From: Plantactinospora sp. BC1
Lineage (GTDB): Bacteria; Actinomycetota; Actinomycetes; Mycobacteriales; Micromonosporaceae
Length of the DNA stretch: 64,000 nt
NCBI RefSeq assembly: GCF_003030345.1
Contig: NZ_CP028158.1
Location: 7,254,001 to 7,318,000, forward strand
Direction: 5' to 3'
Below the pieces are notes generated by a model, which ran no database searches, was not told the DNA's origin, and saw only the letters and a program-made list of their open reading frames with translations. A program made the position numbers and the translations under genes. Positions 29,015 through 35,961 of this stretch are shown in pieces (within the stretch, counting starts at the first letter, position 1; each line of letters begins with the position of its first letter).

Positions 29015-29321
29015 CGGTCAGTGTCCGGACCGTCGGCGCATCGGATCGACGACTCCCTCTCATATCGGCAGTCCTGTCAATCGACAGCACGGGCACAGGT
29101 GCGATTACCTAGGTAAACGCCGGTCTGCACCGCAGGACACGCGGCCGCCGGCCCGGGGGATGAACCGGTCCGACGACGGACGGGAGCCAGCCGGCGCGAT
29201 GGTCGTGGAGGGCGCGCACGCTCCGGCGCGCCCTCCACCCGCACCCGGCCGGCGCCCGGTCGGCCGGGCCTCTCGGGCCGGTCAGCCGGCCGACGTCCAT
29301 TCGGCGAGGGCTCTCGGGCGG
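29015..29321. other. Gene-free stretch upstream of the GAF-LuxR block
   Basis: Holds the perfect palindrome TTACCTAGGTAA at 29105-29116, which is the likely control site for A-type copy 1, and a ~21-nt direct repeat (29270-29291 and 29311-29331) whose second copy spans the stop codon of the FN3-CBM2 gene. No coding region was seen. Confidence 0.6.
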
Positions 29322-30344
29322 TCAGCCGGCCTGGCAGAGCTGGCCGTTGAGGGTGATCCGGTCTGGTTGGAAGGTTCCGGCGGCGAGATATCCGATGGTC
29401 ACCGTCGCGCCCGGGGCGATCACCGGGTTCCAGCCGACGTTCCGGGTGGTGACGACCCCGCCGACATGGCTGACCAGCGCCGCGTTCCAGATGGCGGTGA
29501 TCCGCTGCGAGTCCGGCAGCGCCCAGGTCAGCGTCCACCCGTCGACCGGGGTCGCGGCGACGTTCCGGACCGAGATCCAGACATCCGCGCCGCCGCGCTG
29601 GGCCCGGGCCGTGCAGGTCGGCGCTGGCCCGGTGGTCACGGCGACCTGGTTGGAGAGCGCCGATTGGTTGCCGGCCTCGTCCACCGCGCGCACCGCGAAC
29701 CGGTACGCCGTGCGCGGCGCCAGCCCGGAGACCGTCAGCGCGGTACTGGGATAGGCGGGCGGCAGCATGGGGACCCGTCCCACCACGCTGGTCTCCCCGG
29801 TCGGCCCGATCGACAGCACCTCGTACCGGGCCAGCAGCACGTTGTCGGTGGAGGCGTTCCAACGCAGGCCGACGCTGCTCTCCCCGACCTCCGCCACGGT
29901 GAGCGATTCGGGTGCGGTCGGCGGCTGGCTGTCGCCCGGCGGCAGGGTGAAGCGCAGCGACGGCGGCGCCGTCGACCGGTTGCCGGCCGCGTCGACCGCC
30001 CAGACCCCGAAGGTGTACGTCCGGGACGGCTGCATGCGGGTGAGCACGATGCTGTTGGTGGGGGTCCGGTGCAGCATCGCGATGTCGGTGAAGATCTGCG
30101 AGACGTGGTATTCCACCACCCCGACGTTGTCGCTCGACGGTGCCCAGGTGAGTTCGACGGAGTTGGTGGTGGCGGCGGCGACCGTGATCGGGCCGGGCGT
30201 GCTGGGCGGTTCGGTGTCCTCGGCCGCCGCGTGCGCGGCGGGCCCGCCGGTGACGGTCAGGGCGGCGACGAGGACGGCCAGGATCAGGGTACGGGCCGGG
30301 CGGGACGGACGACTGCGCACGGAATCCTCGCTCTCGGTCACCAA
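29322..30344 (-). CDS. Secreted FN3-FN3-CBM2 protein without a catalytic domain
   Basis: A 340-residue protein. The signal peptide ends near AAHAAAED (about residue 40). Two fibronectin type III domains follow (about 45-135 and 140-235), each with the NVG/NVL turn and AVDAAGN/AVDEAGN motifs. A C-terminal family 2 carbohydrate-binding module (about 240-340) has terminal Cys residues, the WTLTWALPDSQRI strand and NVGWNPVIAPG. It should bind cellulose or chitin outside the cell. No hydrolase domain is present, so it is a stand-alone binding protein or a truncated enzyme. The GTG start at 30344 or the GTG at 30320 are both possible. Confidence 0.88.
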   Translation of the reverse strand: MVTESEDSVRSRPSRPARTLILAVLVAALTVTGGPAAHAAAEDTEPPSTPGPITVAAATTNSVELTWAPSSDNVGVVEYHVSQIFTDIAMLHRTPTNSIVLTRMQPSRTYTFGVWAVDAAGNRSTAPPSLRFTLPPGDSQPPTAPESLTVAEVGESSVGLRWNASTDNVLLARYEVLSIGPTGETSVVGRVPMLPPAYPSTALTVSGLAPRTAYRFAVRAVDEAGNQSALSNQVAVTTGPAPTCTARAQRGGADVWISVRNVAATPVDGWTLTWALPDSQRITAIWNAALVSHVGGVVTTRNVGWNPVIAPGATVTIGYLAAGTFQPDRITLNGQLCQAG

Positions 30345-30427
30345 CGCCGGTACCGGCGCCGGATATTCATCTTGAGCGATGGATTTCGGCCCCGGATCCC
30401 CCGGCCGGGCAGTACTTCACCGGCGGC

Positions 30428-30461
30428 GGGTGACCGGAGCCCTCGCCGGCCTCGGTCACCC
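30428..30461 (-). terminator. Candidate terminator after the metallopeptidase pair
   Basis: GGGTGACCGGAG and CTCGGTCACCC form a stem with one bulge, about 45 nt past the stop at 30505. Confidence 0.5.
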
Positions 30462-30504
30462 GGACGTCGTTCCCCGCCCCCGTCGCGGGGTACGACGTCA
30501 GAAC

Positions 30505-31986
30505 TCAGCCGACGGCGCGGCGCAGGTGGGAGACGCAGGCCCGGTCCAGCGCCGCGAAGCTCTCGCCGAGAGACTCCCGGGTCGCCGGCTCGTAGTTGGC
30601 CGAGCCCTCGCTCACCATCGCGTACCACCACCTGAAGAGCTTGGCCTCGCCGTGCCGGTCGGCCACGCACGTCATCGTCAGGTGGTTCATCAGGTAGAAG
30701 ACCCGCGCCTCGGCGTCGGAGGAGGTGCTGGCGAGCCGGGGAAGCTGGATGCTGCCCCGCCACTGGCCGCCGCGCAGGTGGGCACGCACCTCGGTGAGCT
30801 GGGCCCGAGCCGGCGGCTTGCCGCCCCACTGGATGTACTCGGCGATTCCCTCGACCAGCCACTGGTGGATGCTGCCGAGGATGTCGTCGGTCCCGGGCAC
30901 GGTGATCACGTGCCCGAACTCGTGGCGCAGCGTACCGAGCAGCCCGGCACGGTCGCGCATCTCGGCCATCTGCACCACCACGTTGCTGGGCGTCTTGCCC
31001 GCGCCGTACGCGTAGGCCGCCGCCCACTCCGGAGCCGTTCCGCCCCGCCAGGTGCGCCACTCCCTCGCACCGGCCAGGAAGACGATGTAGCGCTCGGGCA
31101 CCTCCCGTCCGGCGAGCCGGCCGTACCGGTCGACGACCGACGCGGCCTGGTCACCCGCCGACACCGCCTCGGCGAGCCGCTCGGTCTCGCCCGGCGCGGC
31201 GGCCACGATCACCCGCCGCCCCTCCCGGACGGTCAACCCGCCGTCCTCCCACGGCAGTGGACGGGAACCGTAGCGATCGCGTTCGGCGGCCCGGGATCCG
31301 GTGATGGTGACGGTCTGTTCGTCCGGCCCCCACCGCACGGTCAACTCCTGGGTCAACTGCGGAGCCTCGGGACCGACGAACCTGGCCGGCGGGCACTTCG
31401 GTACGGCGAGACAGTAGGCGACGGTGACGTCGGTGCTGGTCTCCTCGCCCCGCTTCAGCAGGGGCCGGACCACCGGCCTCGCCTGCCAGGAGGAGACCCG
31501 CAGCGCGCGAAGTGTCCTGAACTGGCTGCGGTACGCCTCCCGCAGCTGCGCGTCGTCCGGGTCGAGCGGCGCCAGCCAGCCCTGCTCGTCGCCCCGGAGC
31601 AGCGCCTCGCCCTGCGCCCTGAGCAGCTGCTCCAGTCTCTCGCCCGGCTGCACGTAGCCGCTCTGCCCCGACGTCGGTGCCAGTACGACGTCGGGGCCCG
31701 AGTGGACCGCCTGGCTGGCCACCAACCGCACCAGCGAGACCACCCCGACCAGCAGCAGCACGCCCGCTGCCGCGCCCACCGCCAGCCAGCGCCCCACCGA
31801 CCAGCCGGTCGGGCCGGCGGACCGGGGCGCGGGCGGCCGGCCCGGGTATCCCGGCCAGGGCGCCGCCGGATGACCGGGATGCGGAGCCGGCGGCGGGTAC
31901 GGCGGTGCCGCCGGGTACCGGGCTGGCGGCGGCGGGTACTGCGGTGTCGGGTGACCCGGTGCGGATGGTCGGTCCTGGTCGGGCAC
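30505..31986 (-). CDS. Membrane-anchored HEFGH metallopeptidase, paralog 1
   Basis: A 493-residue protein. A Pro-rich cytoplasmic N-terminus (1-65) is followed by one membrane segment (about 67-90) and an extracellular part with a ~100-residue spacer domain that includes GEALLRGDEQGWLAPLDP. The peptidase domain has HEFGH at 355-359 and EGIAEY 20 residues later, the zinc-ligand layout of gluzincins; four Cys residues could form disulfides. Start at GTG 31986 with GGGGAG upstream. It follows paralog 2 by 14 nt, so the two are probably one operon. Exactly 139 residues lie from HEFGH to the end in both. The substrate is unknown. Confidence 0.85.
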   Translation of the reverse strand: MPDQDRPSAPGHPTPQYPPPPARYPAAPPYPPPAPHPGHPAAPWPGYPGRPPAPRSAGPTGWSVGRWLAVGAAAGVLLLVGVVSLVRLVASQAVHSGPDVVLAPTSGQSGYVQPGERLEQLLRAQGEALLRGDEQGWLAPLDPDDAQLREAYRSQFRTLRALRVSSWQARPVVRPLLKRGEETSTDVTVAYCLAVPKCPPARFVGPEAPQLTQELTVRWGPDEQTVTITGSRAAERDRYGSRPLPWEDGGLTVREGRRVIVAAAPGETERLAEAVSAGDQAASVVDRYGRLAGREVPERYIVFLAGAREWRTWRGGTAPEWAAAYAYGAGKTPSNVVVQMAEMRDRAGLLGTLRHEFGHVITVPGTDDILGSIHQWLVEGIAEYIQWGGKPPARAQLTEVRAHLRGGQWRGSIQLPRLASTSSDAEARVFYLMNHLTMTCVADRHGEAKLFRWWYAMVSEGSANYEPATRESLGESFAALDRACVSHLRRAVG

Positions 31987-32000
31987 AATCTCCCCGTTCC

Positions 32001-33590
32001 TCAGACGGTGCGGCGGATGTAGGAGAGGCAGGCGCGTTCCATCGCCGTCCAGCTCTCGCCGAAGTGCTTGCGGGTCGCCTGGTCGTCGTCGACCTCGCCG
32101 TGGACCACGTCGATCCACCAGCGGAACAGCTTCGGCTCTCCGTGCCGCTTGGCCAGGCAGCTCATGGTCAGATAGTTCAGGCCGTAGAAGGCGTCCACCT
32201 CCACGTCCTCCGCCTCCACGTCCAGCGACGGCAACTTGATCGTCCGCGGCCAGCCCTTCTGACGCACGTACTGTCGGATGGCGCCCATCCGTGGCGTACG
32301 GGACGCCGGCTCGCCCGACCGACCGATGTACTCCGCGATCCCCTCCACCAGCCACTTGTCGAACACCGACGTGCCGTAGGGGTCGGAGCCGGTCGCCGTG
32401 ACCACGTGCCCGAACTCGTGTCGCAGGATCGTCTCCATGTAGTCCCGGTCGACCCGGCTCATCCGGATCACCACGTTGCTGGTCATCAGGCCCACCCGAT
32501 AGGCGTATCCGCTGACCCACTTGCCCTTCTTGCCACCCCGCCAGGCGTTCCACTCCGTCTCGCCGGCCAGGAAGACGATGTAGTGGGTGGGCGGCTCACG
32601 CCCGGCGAGCCTGGCGTAGCGGTCGACGATCGGGGCGGCCCGGTCGGCGGCGGCGACCACCTCACCGAGCCGGCTCAGTTGGCCGGCGGGGGCGGCCACG
32701 ATCACCCGCCGCCCCTCCCGTACGGTCAGCCGCTCGCTCTCCCAGGGCAGCGGGCGCGCCTCGAACCGGTCCCGCTCGGCCGCCTTCGACCCGGTGACCA
32801 GAATCGTGCCGTCCTCGCCCCACCGGACCCTCAGGTCCTGGGTGAACTGCGCAGCCTCGCCGTACAACTGCTTGAACTCCGGGCACCTGGGGGTGCCGAA
32901 ACAGTAGGCGACCATCATCCGCGCCTCGGTCTCCCTGCCGAGCACCACTATCGGCGGGATGCCCATCCTGACCTGCCAGGCTGAGACCTTCAGCGCCCGC
33001 AGCACCGTGAACTGGCTGCGATAGTGCTCGTAGAGCTTCCGGTTGCCCGGGTCGATCGGGGCCAGCCAGCCCTGCTCGTCACCACGGAGCAGCGCCTCCC
33101 CCTGCGCCTTGAGCATCTCCTCCAACCGGTCCGCCGGATGCACCGAGCCCTCCGGTGACGCCGAAGCGGACGGCTGGTCCGCGACCACCGGGGCGTCGCC
33201 ACCCCTGCCGACGACCACCGCCGCCGCACCCACCAGCAGTACGACCAGGACAGCGGCACCCACCGCCAGCCAGAGCTTGTACGACCGCCGCCCGCCACCC
33301 TGCGGCGGCACTCCGCCCACCGGTCCCGCCCCCGGCGGCGCCATCCGCCCGGGCGGTACCTGCCCAGGCGGTACCTGCCCAGGCGGCGCTTGATATGCCG
33401 GCGGCAGCCCCGGATAGCCCACCGCCGGTGGCGGGTTGCCCGGTGCCGACGGCGGACTCGGATAACCCGCTGCCGGTGGCGGGTAGCCCGGTGCTGGTGG
33501 CGGATAGCCGGCGGCGGGCGGCCGATGCCCCGGCGGCGCTCCATCCGGCTTGGAGTGTCCCTCGCCAGGCACCGGCCAGTGGTCGTTCAT
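32001..33590 (-). CDS. Membrane-anchored HEFGH metallopeptidase, paralog 2
   Basis: A 529-residue protein built like paralog 1. It has a longer Pro/Gly/Ala-rich cytoplasmic tail (1-~100) with repeats such as PAAGYPSPPSAPGNPPPAVG, one membrane segment, the spacer domain (GEALLRGDEQGWLAPIDP) and a zinc peptidase domain with HEFGH at 391-395 and EGIAEY. ATG 33590 (MNDHWPVPGE) follows GGGGGAAG. The two paralogs look like an old tandem duplication because the Pro-rich tails have diverged while the peptidase parts stay aligned without length change. Confidence 0.86.
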   Translation of the reverse strand: MNDHWPVPGEGHSKPDGAPPGHRPPAAGYPPPAPGYPPPAAGYPSPPSAPGNPPPAVGYPGLPPAYQAPPGQVPPGQVPPGRMAPPGAGPVGGVPPQGGGRRSYKLWLAVGAAVLVVLLVGAAAVVVGRGGDAPVVADQPSASASPEGSVHPADRLEEMLKAQGEALLRGDEQGWLAPIDPGNRKLYEHYRSQFTVLRALKVSAWQVRMGIPPIVVLGRETEARMMVAYCFGTPRCPEFKQLYGEAAQFTQDLRVRWGEDGTILVTGSKAAERDRFEARPLPWESERLTVREGRRVIVAAPAGQLSRLGEVVAAADRAAPIVDRYARLAGREPPTHYIVFLAGETEWNAWRGGKKGKWVSGYAYRVGLMTSNVVIRMSRVDRDYMETILRHEFGHVVTATGSDPYGTSVFDKWLVEGIAEYIGRSGEPASRTPRMGAIRQYVRQKGWPRTIKLPSLDVEAEDVEVDAFYGLNYLTMSCLAKRHGEPKLFRWWIDVVHGEVDDDQATRKHFGESWTAMERACLSYIRRTV

Positions 33591-33919
33591 TGCTTCCCCC
33601 CGGATCCTGCCCGGCACGGAAGTCGCCGAGACAATCCCTGATCCTGGAGTTGCACTCGATAGATCGGCGATACGCCGCGTATCGATCCGCCCGCAGCCTC
33701 CGGCCAGCCCGGTCGGTGCCGTGCCGCCATCTGGCCGGGGTGGCTGATGCCCTGTTCGAGGACGGCACCGACCTGCCGCAGCGGCTGCGCCAGATCGCGG
33801 AACGTCCAGCCGGCGCCCCGGTAAACGAGTACCGGCCCGCTCCGTTCTTGCTGCCGCCGGAGCACGATGACGACGACCAGGACGTCGTTGACGAGAACAC
33901 CTGACGACGGCCGAGGCGG
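33591..33919. other. Gene-free stretch with a duplicated ABC-ATPase fragment
   Basis: 329 nt between the metallopeptidase start and the ABC permease stop. The only structure I can support is the 74-nt copy of part of the nearby ABC ATPase gene (33730-33803). The flanks give no convincing reading frame. Confidence 0.7.
33730..33803 (-). pseudogene. 74-nt duplicate of an ABC ATPase internal segment
   Basis: Matches 35133-35206 at 73 of 74 positions in the same orientation. In the minus-strand frame it encodes FRDLAQPLRQVGAVLEQGIS, the segment found inside the ATPase at 34522-35406. It has no start, stop or flanking ATPase sequence. Confidence 0.9.
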
Positions 33920-34522
33920 TCAGTCGCCGGTCAGGTCCCGGCGGACGGCGATCACCGCGCCGAGCAGGGCCAGCACCGTCCAGCCGACGGCGATCAGCAG
34001 GCTGGTCCGGTCACCACCGCCGGCACCCAGGAAGGCCGAGAACGGCAGCGGCGCGGAGAGCCGGCCGAGCAGGCCCTCGACGAAGACGAACCAGCCGGCG
34101 TACCCGAGGAACAGCCAGGTGGGTCGGCGTACCACCGCCGCGTTGGCGGCGCCGAAGACCGCCATCACCGGCGCCAGGACCAGGGTGTTCCGGTACTGCG
34201 TCAGGTCGCCCTTGGCTAGCACGGTCACCCCGCTGACGGCGGCGAACCCGACCGCCACGATCACGCCCGCCACGATCTGCCCCAGCAGGGTCGGCAGCCG
34301 ACCCGGTCGGGCCAGATGCAGCAGCACGGCCGTACGGTGTTGGTAGTGCTGGGTCACGCCGAGTACGGCGAGGCCGAACGCGCCCATCCCGGCCAGCAGC
34401 GCCCAGGCGTCGACGTTCACCGCGCCGAAGAGCGCGCCCAGCACGCTGAACACGGCGATCGAGATCCAGCTCGACCGGATCGTCGCCACCCGGTACAGCT
34501 CGCTGCGGACCAGTGTGATCAT
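33920..34522 (-). CDS. ABC transporter permease (ABC-2 style)
   Basis: A 200-residue protein with six predicted membrane segments, beginning MITLVRSELYRVATIRSSWI as in ABC-2 permeases. Its ATG shares a nucleotide with the stop of the ATPase gene (TGATG), so the two are coupled. Substrate unknown; small size and pairing suggest a bacteriocin/lantibiotic-immunity or drug-export style transporter, which is inference only. Confidence 0.82.
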   Translation of the reverse strand: MITLVRSELYRVATIRSSWISIAVFSVLGALFGAVNVDAWALLAGMGAFGLAVLGVTQHYQHRTAVLLHLARPGRLPTLLGQIVAGVIVAVGFAAVSGVTVLAKGDLTQYRNTLVLAPVMAVFGAANAAVVRRPTWLFLGYAGWFVFVEGLLGRLSAPLPFSAFLGAGGGDRTSLLIAVGWTVLALLGAVIAVRRDLTGD

Positions 34523-35406
34523 CAGGCCGCCGCCAGGTTGAGGAAGATCTGTTCGAGGTTCGGGGCGTCGCTGGTCAGCTCGTAGATCGGTACCCGCGCC
34601 TGGAAGGCGATCTCGCCCGCCTCCTCCGGCGAGAGGCCCAGCACCTCCAGCACGTACCCGTCCGAGCTGACCCGGCCGCCGGCCCGCTCGAACGCCTGCC
34701 AGAGCCGACGCGGGTCACGGCCCCGGATCCGCAGCCGGCGGGTGGTGCCGCCGTACAGCTCGGCGAGCGGGGCCGCCCGCCTGACCCGGCCCTTGGCGAT
34801 GATCACCACGTCGTCGATGAGCTGGGCCAGCTCGGCCAGCAGGTGGCTGGAGATCAGGACGGTGCCGCCCGCCCGGGCACGCTCGCGCAGCAGCTCCCGC
34901 AGCCAGGCGATCCCCTCCGGGTCGAGACCGTTCGCCGGCTCGTCCAGGATCAGCACCGGCGGGTCGCCGAGCAGCGCGGTCGCCACCGCGAGCCGCTGCC
35001 GCATGCCGAGCGAGTAGTCGCCGGTGCGCTGGTCGGCGGCGTGCGCGAGGCCGACGTACTCGACCAGGTGGTCGACCCGGGACCGGCCGGCGCCGGCCAG
35101 GATCGCCTGGGCCACCAGGTGCGCCCGGCCGGTCTGGCCGGGGTGGCTGATGCCCTGTTCGAGGACGGCACCGACCTGCCGCAGCGGCTGCGCCAGATCC
35201 CGGAACCGCCGCTTGTTGATCAGCGCCCGGCCGGAGGTCGGCCGGCTCAGCCCGAGCAGCATCCGCAGCGTCGTGGTCTTGCCCGAGCCGTTCAGCCCGA
35301 GGAATCCGGTCACCCGGCCCGGCACGGCGGTGAACGTCACCCCGTCCACGGCCCGGACCCGCCGGTACTGCTTCGTCAGTTCGATGGCCTCGATCATCGC
35401 GGCCAT
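34522..35406 (-). CDS. ABC transporter ATP-binding protein
   Basis: A 294-residue ATPase with Walker A LNGSGKTTT, signature YSLGMRQRLAV, and Walker B VLILDEPANGLDP followed by the switch His in ISSHLLAEL. The C-terminal ~80 residues form the accessory domain common in CcmA/BcrA-type ATPases. Partner permease directly downstream. A 74-nt stretch of this gene has been copied to 33730-33803. Confidence 0.93.
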   Translation of the reverse strand: MAAMIEAIELTKQYRRVRAVDGVTFTAVPGRVTGFLGLNGSGKTTTLRMLLGLSRPTSGRALINKRRFRDLAQPLRQVGAVLEQGISHPGQTGRAHLVAQAILAGAGRSRVDHLVEYVGLAHAADQRTGDYSLGMRQRLAVATALLGDPPVLILDEPANGLDPEGIAWLRELLRERARAGGTVLISSHLLAELAQLIDDVVIIAKGRVRRAAPLAELYGGTTRRLRIRGRDPRRLWQAFERAGGRVSSDGYVLEVLGLSPEEAGEIAFQARVPIYELTSDAPNLEQIFLNLAAA

Positions 35407-35468
35407 TCTTACCCGACCGGGCGGCGCAGCGGGGGCGGCCCGCGCCCGCCTCCCGACCCGGCGGGCCG

Positions 35469-35771
35469 CTACATGCGCTGGAGTTCGCCGGTGTCGTCGA
35501 GTTCGCGCACCCCGGCGGCACCGCCGAACTCGCGCTCGACCATCTGCTGGAAGGCCGGCGGAACCGGCCGACCGGTCGCCGCGTAGAGGCGCTTGATCGC
35601 CGCACCGGGACGGCGGATGTCGTCCAGCATTCCCGGGTTGATCCGGTCGAACTCCGCCTCGATCAGCCGGGTGGCCGTTTCGCCGACCGTCTCGTTGCGG
35701 CTGTTGGCGAGCATGACCAGCAGGTCGTGCAGTTCGCCGTCGATCACCAGCGCCCGCTCCCCGTCGTCCAT
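35469..35771 (-). CDS. Small acidic helical protein of unknown function
   Basis: A 100-residue protein, MDDGERALVIDGELHDLLVM to GELQRM. Helical throughout, without Cys or membrane segments. The first half (ELHDLLVMLANSRNETVGET) could form a ribbon-helix-helix-like or dimerisation unit. I do not recognise the family. It lies upstream of the ABC pair on the same strand. Confidence 0.6.
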   Translation of the reverse strand: MDDGERALVIDGELHDLLVMLANSRNETVGETATRLIEAEFDRINPGMLDDIRRPGAAIKRLYAATGRPVPPAFQQMVEREFGGAAGVRELDDTGELQRM

Positions 35772-35961
35772 GGCCTCACGCTAAGCCCGCTCACCCCGGC
35801 CGGGACCCCGATCGACCGGAGTGGCGACCGGCGGGGCCAGCGAGCCGAACGGGGCCCCACGGGCCGAACGGGCCGAACGGGCCTAGCGCGCCCAGCGGGT
35901 TTAGCGGGCTGAGGGTGACTGTCGGGCACGGGGTGACGGGGGTGTGCGCCATGATGCTCCG

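Noticed and set aside
29270-29331. Direct repeat at the FN3-CBM2 stop codon as an attachment site
   Set aside because: No integrase or mobile gene nearby; the repeat is 21 nt of simple GC-rich sequence.
33155-33904. A + strand ORF through the 74-nt fragment
   Set aside because: It is antisense to the peptidase gene for most of its length and contains the ATPase fragment in the wrong strand.
35833-35935. GGGCCGAAC short repeats before recD2
   Set aside because: Only two or three imperfect copies; too short to call a repeat array.
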